In this document: positions 1-13,371 of the stretch, piece by piece
How the letters are laid out: each line of letters opens with the position of its first letter
Position numbering within the stretch: the stretch's first letter is position 1
Source of the DNA: Leuctra nigra
Lineage: Eukaryota; Arthropoda; Insecta; Plecoptera; Leuctridae
Length of the DNA: 64,000 nt
Assembly: GCA_934045905.1 (NCBI GenBank)
Contig: OW203766.1
Span: 29,692,309 to 29,756,308, forward strand
Direction: 5' to 3'
Program-made: the position numbers and the translations under genes
The notes under the pieces: model-generated
Seen by the model: only the letters and a program-made list of their open reading frames with translations
The model's database searches: none
What the model was told of the DNA's origin: nothing

Positions 1-203
1 TGTTCTGTAATTGACTAGGCAAATGGCGACGGATGATTGATTTTTGTGATGAATGATTAATGAGTATGAATAAATTGGATGAAGATGAACGAGACGGTCG
101 TTGCCTAACTGTAGCTAACTGGGAGAATCCCAGTATTCTCGACTGAGGAAAACTACGGAAAATCCTCAGTCAGGAAGGCAACAATCGAACCAAGCCCTCC
201 CGA
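1..203 (-). mobile_element. SINE fragment (tRNA-derived family)
   Basis: Reverse orientation; shares CTCAGTCAGGAAGG, a GACGGTCGT block and a 3' part ATGGCGACGGATGA with the fuller copy at 48832-49090, and carries a box-B-like complement AATCGAACC. Confidence 0.6.
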
Positions 204-3200
204 GTATAAATAATTAAATATATAAAATGTAAAAATATAACACAAAATAAAAGCGAACAATCCGCTATCACTTATTTTCAAAATTTAAACTCGCACTTTG
301 TATATGATAGCTAAAAACTAAGCGAATTGTTTTGCTCTCTAACTATTTGAGTAACATTCCAATGTTTAAATTTCTGCTCATCGAGAACATAGTTGTAATT
401 AAACTTCAGGTATAATTCATCAACTAATTAAAATTCCTGGCACAAAAACTCCCGCCAAGTCAACATTTGGTCCCTTGGGTCCCGAGATTTAGGTTTGATT
501 TGCATCAGAAATTAATGAAGATGTTAATTAACTAAAACGGTGATGCGTGAGTTTAGTCGCGATAATTTTAGCAACGATTTTCCTCGCTGAAAAGCTAAAG
601 TAATTAATCTTATTAACGTTGATAATTGCAATTAACAATGCTTGATTAAATATCTGTTAGATGTAAGACGCAAACAGCAGTATAAGTACTCTGAGTGGTA
701 ACTCTTGGGGGTCAAGTAAGTCGTATTCAGTGTCTTCACTTAGTGATTAGTAAACAACAAGAAACATTTCATGGAAATAGACGCCCATGTAATTCAATCG
801 GTTATTTTTATACTAATTAAACAAGATTGATATTTTGTAAAATGTATATTATGGATTTGCCTAAACGAATGTAACATAATTCCATATTTAAATGGCACAC
901 ATATTATAAAATGCATACGCTTTTTAGTTCACTAATATTAATTACCCCCTTTATAATATTTTACGGTGTTCCTACTAATTGACAGTATATAATTATGTCA
1001 AATATGACACTTTTATTGAACATTTATTATAGAACTACATTGTAACGCCATTTTGTTGGACATAAAACGTATGATTGAATACTCAATCAATTAAATTATC
1101 GCAAATAAATTATGTAATTCAGTACCTAAGTACTTTAATAATTAAAATCAAATTAATTTCATCCACTTCAACTATTTCAATTAATATCATTTCACAAATC
1201 CCTGGTGGAATAAAATGTATCAAATAATCCAGAACACTACATTATTATAATAATAATATGATTAATAAATTTGCCCCGAGTAACTCGTTAGTATGGATAT
1301 CTTTTCAACCTAATTACTAGCGCTTCCATGCATGATGGAGGGGTTGATTTATGTATGAATAATAAGGGGTAATTCATCATAATCAGGCGACCACTAGGCA
1401 AGGATTAACGGGGAAATCATCTACTCTAAACCTATATGACCATGCTATTAACATGCAACTGTGTGTAGGAGATCATAGATGTTTATACAGTGAAGGGCTT
1501 AGGGAGGATTGAGAATTAAGAGGGTATAAATTATCGGTTAAAGATTAACTATAGGGGATGGTAAATATGCTTTGAGATACCGGAATTAATCAAAAGTTAT
1601 ATAATTTTGTGGCCCCGGTTAAATTAATGGCTTTATAAAGTTAATACTAAAGTCACACTAATAGTCACACTTCACACTAATAGAATATTAAAAAATCAAA
1701 TAAAGAGACCACTTACTTATTTCCTGATTTTATTGTGAACGTCGATATTTTTGTTTCCTTTCGAAGTTGTTTATATCAATAATTTTTAGACACTCTCAAA
1801 TGTAGATTTGAATACAAACGAAATACATCGATCATTCCAGGTGTTTTTCGAGTTTTGACTGAATGTTTTCTAAACTATTGAAGTCGAATGAATAGAAATG
1901 ATGCTACTGAAAGTGTTTTCACTGGACGTATTGAAGCATCGTTCACAAAAGTGTTCTGTTTTATCAAAGCGATTTTCTGCCGACCAATGAGAATCCACTT
2001 TTCTCTCTGGGAGCGAGCCAATTATTAAAGGTAGAAATTATTGGTAGAAAAATCACTTGATGTAAGGCAAAATAGAGACCAGCGAAAATTACATACATTC
2101 TTACAAATATTATTCAATTTAATTTGTTCTATAACAAATTCACTGAACAAAGTTGGACGACCGACTTCCATTCCGTCAGACCTTACAGTTTATCATATTT
2201 CTGACAAGTATTCAACCATCGCCCATGCCAGGAATTCCTCACAAATCAAAAACCATCTGAAGAAGCTCCTGGTCATCTGATGAGCTCCTAGCAACGATAA
2301 ATACACAACCAAACCCAATCCTTTCATTTTATCCACTCCCACAACACTAAACTCCAACCCTTTCGGCTACATTATTGATATGGTTAAACCTTCCATAGTC
2401 AAAGGTTTATACCCATAAATCTAGATAAATGTGAACCAGTAAATCTTACGCACACCAAACTAGTATCTAATTCGAAATTTCAACCGGGTTCTTAAATGCG
2501 GACACATCTCTGGTATTGGTTTTGGGTTTTGGGGCCCATTGGGCGGGAGTTCCAGGAACGTTTGTCTGCGGGATCGGAACTTGCCTCTTTATCCATTATC
2601 ATTAATCTTGTGATGTTCCCGCTCTTCTAGGCTAGCAATACATTTGAGAATTAAGGCGTTGGAATACGTCATTGCGTCGAAGAGAAAAATCAATGATAAA
2701 GAGGAGGAGTCTTTTTAAACATGTGTTGACATTTTGAGAGATTGATGAAGCGTGGTGTTGAGAATGATAATGACTTAAAATTTTATAATTACATATTAAT
2801 ACAATATTCAATATAGTAACTACTTACAGAAAAATAACAGGTAGGTCTTTTGGATTACGTATTTGTTGAATAACGTCAGGCGAAGATGAATCCAGCCAAT
2901 GAAATGTGTTATTTGACGAATAAGATGGCTCGTAAGATGTTCACGAACTCCGAATAAATTTTACTAATGTAATAACTTCAGGCCGCCTTGATTATAAATA
3001 GTCCTCTCTTAATCCATATCATAGTTTGACAAGAATTTTAAGACAATATTAAAAATCGAGGAGTAAGACCCAGGGTATGTGCTGTAATATTTTCCGTTCC
3101 TGAAGTTGAAGAGAACTTCGAAAAGTCGTCATCCGCCCTTTTCAGGGCCAACACACTCAATAAAGAAAAAATAACAGCATAGAGAAGATAAATATTATCT

Positions 3201-3672
3201 GTTTTATTTTTTGTATTTCTTTTCAAATTTCATGACCCAAATTTTGTCACAGTAAATTCGTACTGGAATCGAATAGTACCTATCTACTTGTTTTTCACGT
3301 TGTTTTACATCCAATCAATAAATCACACTGTTGTAAATAATGTAGTACCTTCACACCTTTCCATTCACCTGCAGCCGCGACTTCGCCACCCGCTGCCAAG
3401 AAAAACAAATGCAACACGACACGCCGCGCGAGGTTTTCAAACTATACGTATGAATCCGCCAGTCTTAATGGCATCACTATTCTTCTTCTGGATTCCATGG
3501 ATCCAGATACATGCAGTTGGATGCTGCGCGAACATGACGGAATTAAATCCATCTCGAGTTCTGAATCTCGTTCAGTAAATCAAGTTGAGAAATAATATCC
3601 GATTCATTCGATGATGTACACCCGCAGACAGAAGAATTACCCTCAATAATTTTGAAGAATGCATGGAGACTC
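204..3672. other. No gene recognised
   Basis: AT-rich single-copy-looking DNA; short frames only, without codon bias, family motifs or convincing splice sites. Confidence 0.5.
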
Positions 3673-3919
3673 AATAGGCCATTTAAGAAAGTCAGTGCGC
3701 ATGCGATAAAGCCTGGCAGGTCCACAGCCGCCTAGTGTGTAGTGACTAGTGTCTGTTTAGTGTCTGTCATATATTTACGTGTTGTTTTCGAGAAGGCTGT
3801 GGGTGGGGTGACGTCACGCCGAGTCCTTTGAAGTGCGCACTGCGCATGCGTTTAAGCCTGACAACATTAGTACCACACCTCACCAACAGATGTATCTTTA
3901 CTTTCTTAAATGGCCTATT
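3673..3919. mobile_element. Terminal-inverted-repeat element (AATAGGCCATTTAAGAAAG ends)
   Basis: 247 bp with 19-20-nt perfect inverted ends and an imperfect inner repeat around GCGCATGCG. Contains TGACGTCA-like sequence (3810). No coding. Confidence 0.75.
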
Positions 3920-4419
3920 ATGTTGGTCGGTTGGTTATTATAAACAAACCCTCCAACCCAGCATCCTTGCCATTCTACGTTTTCGTATGGATCAAGTTTT
4001 GAATAAGAACTTACAATTTTGCAAGCAATTTATGAGTCCGCGGGTGTATCATGAGAGAAGTAACGAAATGCAAATTTTGGAATTTTAGAATTCCCAAGAA
4101 GCAGTTTACTTTATTAAAGTCAAGTAAGCTGATTAGTTAACTTTTTGACCACTTGTAAGACGTAACAACTGTAATGAATGTCCCGCAATGGAGCCTTTTT
4201 ACGTGTATTTTATTCCCCCCTCTCGTGGGACAGATTGCAGAGCTTAGAAATACCAGCCAATAACTTTAAAGTAACTGAAAACAGGTGGCATTTTTTGTTG
4301 GGAAGACGAAGTTTTTGCCAGTGGCTTTTCAGCTTTTTGTTGGAATTGATGTAACTATAATAAAGTAACTTTTTATATTAAAGTTGTTTATATACGGCTC
4401 GACAGCTAGGTCCTTTCTG

Positions 4420-4565
4420 TGGATGATAATGAAGGAAGGAGAAGGATGGCAGGAGGCGATCGTTAAGGAACCTTCCGGCTTTTGCTTTTCGACTTAGAAA
4501 ATCCAAGATGCCTCATCCAGGAAGGTCGGACGCGGGAAGCGAACCCGGGTAACCGAGTGTAACAT
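4420..4565 (-). mobile_element. SINE fragment
   Basis: Reverse orientation; box-B-like GGGTTCGCTTCCC complement at about 4537 and AAGGAACCTTCC of the family body. Confidence 0.6.
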
Positions 4566-7494
4566 TAGAGGTCATCTTTAAAGAAGGTGACGGACGTTGT
4601 TGTTGGGAAAACGATGGGAAACGACACCGGAAAATGTCACAAGGATCATTGCACGCACAGTTACACTCTTTTACTTAAAAATTTGACAAATATAATCTGT
4701 TTTTAAATCCATTTACTATTTTTGGTGAAAAGCTAAAAAGTTCTAAACGTGAATGGAAGAAAACAAACCCAATCGATCAAGCATTTGGAAAGTTAGAAAA
4801 GTTTATCTCTATGATGTTTTGGCATCGTTTATCAGAGCTTTGTAGGCGTCGTGATTTCTATAGAAGGCAATCGCCACCTTTGATATCGCCTCTGTTTTTC
4901 ACATGGAAAAAGCTTGAAGTCCTGTAAAGTACATGCTTTGTCGATCGACATCGGTAACATTAGACTTGGCTAACGACAGAAGGTCGGTAAGATTAAACTC
5001 GTCGAACGACAGCTCTATTAAACTATAGTGCAATTTCCAAGCGGCAAACCGCGTGTTTCACGGCTGATTGGAAAGGAAATTGACATAAGAAGTGTTTATC
5101 AGAACCGCCTGATCGAATTGGGATTGCATTTTCCAATATGTCGAGTGAAGAGAGGGGGGTAATTTTCCGAGAAAGAGGAAATGAAAATGTTTAGAAAAAC
5201 TATATATTACGGGTGATAAGAAATGTGTTCAATTGATTTTTCTAATAATTCTGACTTCATCATATTATTGCGTAGCTTTTTTTATCACAATTATCATGTA
5301 GTCTTTAGACCCTTGAGGAGCTACTAACGTTTGTGGGTCTGGTAGGTTATGTTATTTCGTTACAGAACATTGTAAGTTTTAAAAAAAAAAATTATTACGT
5401 TCACCACTCTAACATTAGTCTACAGTTAAATTGTAATTTGCCTGAATCAATATTTAAATTGTTGGCGAACTTGTTGCTTCAAGTTCTTCACTATACAATA
5501 TCGCTTCGTTGTAAGCGTATTTCAAGTTGAACTTTTGTAAACTATTCGTTGAACTTTAATATGAAGGCGCGCGGAGTTATGTGCAATATATTTAACGGTG
5601 TGGGGGAGGGGGAAGGGGAATCTCTTATCGGATCAATTGAAATGGAAAGCGATGCTTCATTGTTTGAGAATCTGCATTGACTTGACACAGAAATCAAATG
5701 AAATCGTTTGAGAGGACGTCAAAGACAAACTGAATGCCTGTGTTTAAAGGACTCGAAGCACTTGACTTTGTTCCCTATACGCTCATTTCACAACAGTTAT
5801 GTTCACATGTTGTATTTTACATTCGTGAATTCGTGTAGTAAAATACACCATCTCCTCTAAAGATGTTTACTTATTATTCTCGCAAATTTTAATTGGTACC
5901 TTTGAAAACATTTTTTTAATTTCGTACTTCCTTCAAAAAAAATATTTTTTGATCATAAAAACATTCTAAGCTCAACACATTTTGCTAATTAATGATAAAT
6001 AAACAAATAAAATAACCAAGAAATTATTCTGGTATTTATCTGGGACTCGTTGGAGAAGGTATTGTACTTCCTGCTAAAAGTGTAGTCTGAAGAAAGCCGA
6101 TCCCTATTCCAACAACAGGTATCCAGCCCCCTTAACTTCATCCCCCGCAGAATGAGCATAACTCTCCAGCCGGCTATGAAAGGGTAACGGAAATACTAAA
6201 TAAGCATTGGCTCGAGCTATAAGAGTGTCTGTGTGTGGGCACTTGGAAGTCTCGTGGTGGCCGCTCTTAGGGGCTGTTTCCTCCCCAACAAAGAATTGTT
6301 CGGGGGTTGTTCAAAGCCACGTCATCATCCCAGAAGGGAAGAAACCGAAAGGAAATGTCGTCTACACAGGGGGGTAGATGTTACTGTAACTTTGTCAAAG
6401 TGTTTGAAAACTTTGCTGATGATGAATCGTAACATTTTAATTGGGTCGTTTAAAATACAAATAAAACATTGCGTATTGAAAATTGGTTGAATTAATGAGC
6501 CTATAACTTAAATGACGGCTTTTGAGTTATGTTTTCTTCATAATGAATGTAGTTTACAAATCGATCTGAATACCTACCTACTTCATAGTTCAATTACGTC
6601 GCATAAATTAATGTGAACCCAAGTCATTCTTGGTTCAGTATTTGATTTTCATTCCTTGTCAAACATAATGTAATATCATGTAATTATAATAGAGAATGTT
6701 ATAATATGACTTCAACTTGTAATTTGATTTGACTCGTGCACTATTCATACGTCATTTGATTGGATCATAGAAATCGAGAGAGAAATAAAGGAATTCAGTC
6801 TGATTATACCTATAACTGCTGGCATTTGCAATCAGTGTGTCGCTTTTAACAAGTCACAAAGCAAACTGTAATATTTTCATGATTGGCGGGGTCTTGATTG
6901 AACTCTTATCATTAGTTTATTTTGTAATTTATTTTTCACAAACTGCAAAATAAATGGTTCAAACGAACATTATCTGGCAATATTAATAAAATGTCCGATT
7001 AAAAATGGAATGAACAATGTTGTTCAGGTACAGATAGTGGAAAAGTAATTGTACATTTTTGACGTGATTTAAACACGAATCAATGTTTTGAATTAAAAAA
7101 ATAACACACTAGGTATACTTGAAGAATTCAATTTAAAAAATATTATAACTTTAAATCCTTCAACAAAAAATTAAACTTTGGTACCTACCTATTTGAGTAC
7201 GTAATTGTGTATAAAATAATGAAATCGAAATATTATAAAATGTTTACGATCCTATCGCTGTCATTTCTCTGCTAATAAACTGCGACAAACGCGTGTATTG
7301 TCGCTTTCAATATCGACAACGAGTCAAGTAGCTAAATATTTCCTGGAACTGTCACTGAACTGAGGTCAGCATTACGTCCAGTTGTTCTACGTTGTACCCG
7401 AGTTGTACTCAAGTTGGTCTTCACTTGACAAGATCTGGGAACTCGGATCAAGTTCGCGGCGACGTGAATGACTGAGAATGAATGAAACTCGAGG
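4566..7494. other. No gene recognised
   Basis: AT-rich; a slightly GC-richer patch at 6220-6370 shows no family-like protein on either strand. Confidence 0.5.
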
Positions 7495-7560
7495 TCGTCG
7501 GGTTCGATTCCCCGCTACTACACGCACTCGAGTCAATTGTAGTTGACCCCCAGATGACCC
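7495..7560 (+). mobile_element. Possible tRNA-derived SINE head
   Basis: Contains GGGTTCGATTCCCCGC, a good RNA polymerase III box B, but no tRNA cloverleaf can be drawn around it. Confidence 0.35.
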
Positions 7561-8458
7561 GACCTTGACGCGTGTGGGTTTCACACCTACATGACAACAC
7601 CTTTCGTTTCACGGAGAAAATATTCAGAATCTTGCTCCATGTACAATTTCGGTTTCGTAAATTTTAAATTTCAAGTATAAAATTCCACATTCAAATCTCT
7701 AGAGCCGTGTGGATTTTTGTTGGAACTTCATATTTATTTTTGTATACCTAATTTTTTTAAAAGTGTGTACCTAAGTAAAAAGTACATTGCCACAAAAATT
7801 ATTTGAGCTACTTAGAGAGTATGTTTATTTGCATTTAATAATAACAACTACACAGTAAAATTACCTAGAAGAAAATTACAGAATTTATACTGAATTTGCC
7901 GTAGATAATGACTAATTCTCTAATGACTGATGGAAGCATCTGGCTCAAATTTCAGACCAAATTCTTCACTCATCATAAACCAAGAAGTTGTTAAATTCAG
8001 ATGTAAAATCCGAAAATCGCGTAACGAAACGATCGATTTTATTTGAAGTAGACTCGCGTTGTTTGTTTTTTCGAACAAAACAATATTGTATTTCGTTCCG
8101 TTATTTTCTCTTGAAACTTTTAGAAGTGTTATTGACAAACAGCTTCTGAAATTACACAGCGAAACAAAATGGAATTCAATGCAAGTTTGCAAATATCCGA
8201 TCTTGTGTACCTTCAAAGGGACGCAGCTTTTTGGCAAAAGATATATCACTTCAAACAAATAACCATACTTCAAATATATCTTTGAATCCCAAATCTGAAA
8301 TCTCGAATTCAATAAAACTAATCTCGTCATTTGACCCTCGACCCTTTCACAAGAAAAAAACAACAAACGCCGATTACTAAAGCGGAAACGAAGTCACGTC
8401 AAGTCGTTCTAAAGACAAATTCGGAAGGATTCCGAGATCAATTCCATCTTAATCTCAC

Positions 8459-8570
8459 CTAGATTATCTGCAAACGTGGTCTCTAGTAGAGCGAGAACCA
8501 CGACGAAGCCAAAGATCCAGAGGTCGATTCTCTTCAGGGGCGGAAACCACCCTCCACACATCGAAAACAT
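8459..8570 (-). CDS. Candidate signal-peptide first coding exon, gene unknown
   Basis: Reads MFSMCGGWFPPLKRIDLW then a hydrophobic core (FGFVVVLALLETTFA) and DNL, ending at a good donor CTAG|GTGAGA in phase 1. Charged n-region, about 15-residue h-region and a small-residue cleavage site after TTFA fit a secreted or type I membrane protein. The codon-like segment is more GC-rich than its surroundings, and a CpG-rich stretch lies upstream on the same strand. No downstream exon is recognised in the window; it could be chance. Confidence 0.4.
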
Positions 8571-8819
8571 CGTCGATAAACTTTCAAACACTTTCAAAAA
8601 CACTTTTATCCATTCACAAGTAGACACCAAGAACTAACTACTTCCATGGCTGTTTTGTAATACTTCACACATTTATTGTTAAATATGCCAAAAAATTTTA
8701 AATAGTTCACACACAATATTTAAAATTTTAAAATCGGACACAACATTTTGATGACACAATATAATTAATTAATAAAATCTTTTTGATTAAAACCGATGCT
8801 AAATGCTTAGTATTTGTCT

Positions 8820-9062
8820 GGTAGCATGATGCGTCACAGAGCGCGTGGCGATGACAGCGACATGGAGCGATCTCGCTGCACAGATCGTTGCTCTCTCCGC
8901 CGACGTCGAGACTGTACTGAAGCCGCGGAGCTGTGTGCCGTGCTGCCATGACAACCAGAGCTTCCTCGCGCCTCCGCTCGGGGCGTGTGCGGCCGAGGAC
9001 CCCTGACGACTTCCAGGTACGAGGGGAGGCTCCCACAGGAGTTGGCGTTATGTGGCGGTCAA
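8820..9062. promoter_or_regulatory. CpG-rich segment, possible promoter or 5'UTR exon
   Basis: Markedly GC- and CpG-rich island in AT-rich DNA, 250-500 bp upstream of the candidate minus-strand signal-peptide exon. On the plus strand a short frame from ATG at 8949 runs to a donor-like CTTCCAG|GTACGA, so a plus-strand first exon is an alternative. Confidence 0.35.
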
Positions 9063-9705
9063 CACTTTTTCTTGTTTTCCGGTGTCTGATTTTGTCTTGA
9101 TTTTCAGACTCAGAGAAATCATATAGCGGATTCTGAAGGGTTATTTTTGTATTCTGAGGATTAGAATAAAAATTGCTTTTGTTTTGAAATACGTAACAAT
9201 ACTGCATTATAAAATAACTCGGAAAGCGCCGAGTGGAAGCGTTGATAAGTGACCTTTCGAAATGATGACAAGCTTTCGAAACTTGACAAAGTTTTTTTCT
9301 TCAAATTAACAATCAGTAAAGCGGTATAAACTATTAATCAATTTTCCCGGTGAAACCAAGATACTGATCTTGCTAGAAATCAATAAGTTACCAACAGGAT
9401 GGTTGGATTTCCGAAGAAGAATTCCGAGATTCACTCAGCCAAGAGGAAAATGCTGTGGAAATGCTTCCACTTTCCAATCTTCCCCTTCCCTCATCCTCTT
9501 CATCATCCACCACCACGAATTTACCACATGTGCCACATTGTTAAAAACACACACACACACATATGAACGGCTTCTACGCATTCCATTCTCTTTAATTGCA
9601 TTCATTACTGACAATCACAAACACCGCCGAAATGTTATTTACCGCATGCGTCGCTCAATTTGCCACCTCTCGTTGGTTCCACGTCCTTACAAATAGTTCG
9701 TCTGT

Positions 9706-9812
9706 CCTATTCTATATCCTTCTATAGGAATAGAACAGGAATATGACTCTATTCTAGATCTATTTTTATCCTGTCGCGACGAGATCAGAAGAAGATATAG
9801 AATAGGTGGGTA
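9706..9812. repeat. Small imperfect inverted repeat
   Basis: CCTATTCTATATCCTTCT against AGAAGATATAGAATAGG; about 100 bp, possibly a miniature element. Confidence 0.5.
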
Positions 9813-10447
9813 TCCCTATTCCTGACAAACGTGAGAGCATAGAATAAAGTAAGAGAAAAAAAACAATTAGAAAATTGTTCAACCAATAAAAATCTAGCAG
9901 CCTTTGATTATCTTGACTGATACAGATTTTCTCACTATTATTTCTTATACTCACTTCTCACTTTGTTCAGGAATCCAATTTAGAAAACCCTGTGAAAATA
10001 CATGATAATTTCTGTCAAATTTTTTGGAATAAATTTGAAAAATATTTCAAAACAGTTGCTTAAAATGTCAGTAAAATATTAATATCTCTTGAATTTCTTT
10101 GCATATTTTCCTGAAAATTGTAAATGTAATTATGCATAATTTTAATTGGGATTGATTCTGTTGTGGCAATTTATAAAGAAAACGATGTGAGAAAATGAAA
10201 TTTTGTTGAAGCTGCCTTTATATTGAGTAATAAAAACATTATCAGCCGACCGAGCTATTTCTTCGATGACTCATGGCTCAGTATTGTGCGGCCGGTTGTG
10301 CGAGATAATTGCTTACACGCGGGATGACAGGTTATGACAAGTTCACAGGTTGTTTGTTTTGTTTTGGTGTTGTCTTGTCAGTGTCGCCTGAGAAAGCCGG
10401 CCGAACGCGTCGGCGAAATATCGCGCTCCATTTTATATGGCTTTTAA

Positions 10448-10716
10448 ACCGGGTGGCGCAAAAAAATCCCCCTGATTGAGAGGTCACTATATCAAAACTA
10501 TTATAGGTAGGATTCTGAAATATTAGAAAACATACCAAAATTTAATATGTGCAAGTTTCAAAAACATTACTATTGTAGGAAAAAAGTTACAACTGTTGTC
10601 AAATTTGGTTGTCAAAAAATTGATTATACGGAGCTCAAATAGCGCGCGTCCAGAAAACTTCCAATGGCCGTAGTGACCTCTCCTCATTCAGGGTGATTCT
10701 TTTTGCGCCACCCGGT
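10448..10716. mobile_element. Terminal-inverted-repeat element (ACCGGGTGGCGCAAAAA ends)
   Basis: 269 bp; left ACCGGGTGGCGCAAAAAAAT and right ATTCTTTTTGCGCCACCCGG are complementary, with inverted similarity extending about 40 nt inward (AGGTCACT/AGTGACCT). No transposase; a miniature DNA transposon. Confidence 0.85.
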
Positions 10717-11671
10717 ATATTATTTCAGTGTTTTATCCTAGACTAGTGTACATTTTAACATTTTCATGGTATTGATCTTCTAGTTAGTGTGTGTTATGTA
10801 AAATTTCAGATCGTTTGGTCGATCGGTGTGCAAAAACAAACAAAAAACAGAGAAAGTGTCCTATAAGATTACCAAAGTGAGTGACGCTCGCTAATCTCGC
10901 TTAATAAGTAAGCTTAATCATCGGTTTACATCCTCGGTTAGTTAATTATCTCATCGTATCCTCTTCATCATTACCTCATAATCCAAACAAAACAACAAAG
11001 TGAACACCAACATAACGATGTTCCCTCAAGTGCGGTCATAACATGGTTTTATGCGACATCAGAGTACATCGCAGCAATCTTTGACGAAATGCAGTTCTCT
11101 TTACTCTTCCCGATGCACCAGGTGGAAAGACTCCAGTAGTTTTATGCAGTTTCTATTGTTTTAAAGTGTAATGGGAAAATAAAGTTCGTGAAGATAATGT
11201 CAGTGAATGAGTGGACATTACTTTGACAATAGAGAGATAGTGGATGTCATGATGTTGCATTGGAACTATCCACTTTAAGCTTTTCTGATGCAGAAGTGAG
11301 TATTCAAGGGGAGGGGGAAGCTAATCAATTCCAATCACATATCACATAATGTCAACCATCATGCTGCCCTAAGTGTCAGATTATTTTAAAATAAAGTGTG
11401 GTCAGGGTAGGTCAGCAAAGCTCTGTACACAACAAAATTTAATAATAAAAAATGACTAAGATATAAGAGGTGGAAAAGACCTCTAAGAATAAGAGGTATT
11501 ATAAGAGGTAGAAGGCCCTATGTCCATTTTCTCGACTTTACCTTGCACACTTTGGATACAGTACACTGTACAGTACAGAAGATGAATTGAGGATTCGGGA
11601 TTGTGAATGCATCTTTCATCAATTCCAAAAAAGTTCTACAGTATCTCTTTTTCTAAAGTCTAAAGGGCTAT

Positions 11672-11792
11672 TTACATATAGACCGTTTACTTTCGTTGTT
11701 TCTATTGACCAATCACAAGTCTATCGTGAGCTGTTTCTGGACTTGTGATTGGTTACAAGAAAAGTAACGCATAACGCAACGTGAAGTAATGT
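11672..11792. mobile_element. Short inverted-repeat element (GACCGTTT / CCAATCACAAGTC)
   Basis: Same family as the inner element at 49839-49984: CCAATCACAAGTC and GACTTGTGATTGG inverted around CTGTTTCTG. Confidence 0.7.
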
Positions 11793-11825
11793 TGTGACAA
11801 ATCAGGTGGATTATAATCTGGATTG

Positions 11826-11884
11826 GCAGAAGCTTGACTCGAACCCGGTCGTCCCGGGAGAAGGCGCCACCACTTGAGCCAACA
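11826..11884 (-). mobile_element. SINE head fragment (tRNA-like, A and B boxes)
   Basis: On the minus strand TGGCTCAAGTGGTGG (box A-like) precedes GGGTTCGAGTC (box B-like) at tRNA-type spacing. Confidence 0.55.
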
Positions 11885-12979
11885 TTTAGATCAATAGCGA
11901 TCCTTGCACTCGGTAAGTTATACTTCGCTCTGTAATGATATTACACAACTAAAAACCAATCGCACTGAACATCAGATATTTCGACGAATTCGAGTGGATT
12001 CTGTGTAACAGTTTGGCGCTGTGTGCGCAAGCGCAGTTGCAACGTCAGATTACGACCAGCTGGTGTTGGAAGATAAAATCTTTCACCTATAAAATCTTGC
12101 TAGCGAGATACGACGCCATTTCGTCTCGATGTCTTCAGTCCAGACCGAGAATATTTAAGGGATGAGATGCCCCGTGACTTCTTTCTGACTGCCTCTCTCC
12201 AAATCTTTGCTCTCTCGGTTGACCTGATTGACGTTTAGTGAACTACAACTGAATCAGCTTCAAAATATCTGCAGATTGCATAAATAAAGAGCGGATGATT
12301 AAACCATTATATTAGTATAATCTGATTTATTTCTATACTATTTTCGTAATGCGATTTTTTTTCCATCTTAATTTTGTATTATTTTTAAATTTGCAGATTG
12401 CGTTTCTTTAGTAATTCGCCATCACATGCAAATCTGGTGCTTCTTGTACAAAATTTTTGACTTTATTTCGATAATTATTGGGCATTTTTTATATCCTGTG
12501 ATTTATATTGATTTAAAATGCATGGCTATAAGCAAAACATATAGTTTTATGCGCTCTATAGATCCACGTGCGATTGTTTACATTCGAGTTCAAAGATATT
12601 TGTAATAGTGCACATTCCAGTGCTCTTTATAATGACGTTTATATCACATACGGAGTGCAAACCAGAGCCATCTTGCTCAGTCTGGAATACTGAGTCAATA
12701 TTATCAATTACTCTTCTATTAATTGCCTATTATCTGTGAAGAGTGGAGACTCGATTTGAAGTTCATAAACGCTTTGATCCATGTATGATCTAAAGTCATT
12801 GACCAGTAATGTGCTTAGTCTGTATTGTAATTGTAACTAAGCAATTGATAAAGCTGCATTGTTAATCTGTTATTAACAATGCAGCGATTAGGATTAGGAA
12901 CTTTGATGACTGCGCGATTTCCAGGGATTATTCCGTTCGATGGAATCTGTTCTCGGAACAAGTCTATCACCTCGGAGAC

Positions 12980-13371
12980 TTAAGACGGCTGGGTAGTGAG
13001 TTTGACCTTGAAGAGTTTTTTAATCGATTTTTATCAATATCTTTTTTCAGTGTAATTGTTAACAAAATAGGGCTATGGACGTGAATTCAGAACAGTTCAA
13101 TGAAAATAATTCCATAGCTTGTAATGGTTTATTTGATTTACTTTGTCCTACAGGTGTTTAGAACCCGAAAATTTAGTAATTTTCGGGTTCTAAACACCTG
13201 TTGGACACAATAAAACTAATAGCTTATTCCAAACTATGAAATTATTTTCATTGAACTGTTCTGAATTCACGTCCATAGCCCTATTTTGTTAACAGTTACA
13301 CTGGAAAAAGATATTGATAAAAATCGATTAAAAAACTCGTCAAGGCCACGCTCACTACCAAGCCCTCTTAA
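12980..13371. mobile_element. Near-perfect long hairpin element
   Basis: Arms of about 194 nt around a 4-nt loop (13174-13177); the centre is CCCGAAAATT-TAGT-AATTTTCGGG. The outer ends lie at TTAA on both sides (12980-12983, 13368-13371). Two small indels/substitution clusters separate the arms. No coding capacity; consistent with a foldback element, TTAA suggesting piggyBac-type targeting. Confidence 0.88.

Noticed and set aside
7499..7515. tRNA gene suggested by GGGTTCGATTCCCC and similar box B sequences elsewhere
   Set aside because: No acceptor stem, anticodon arm or correct box A spacing; better explained as tRNA-derived SINE pieces.
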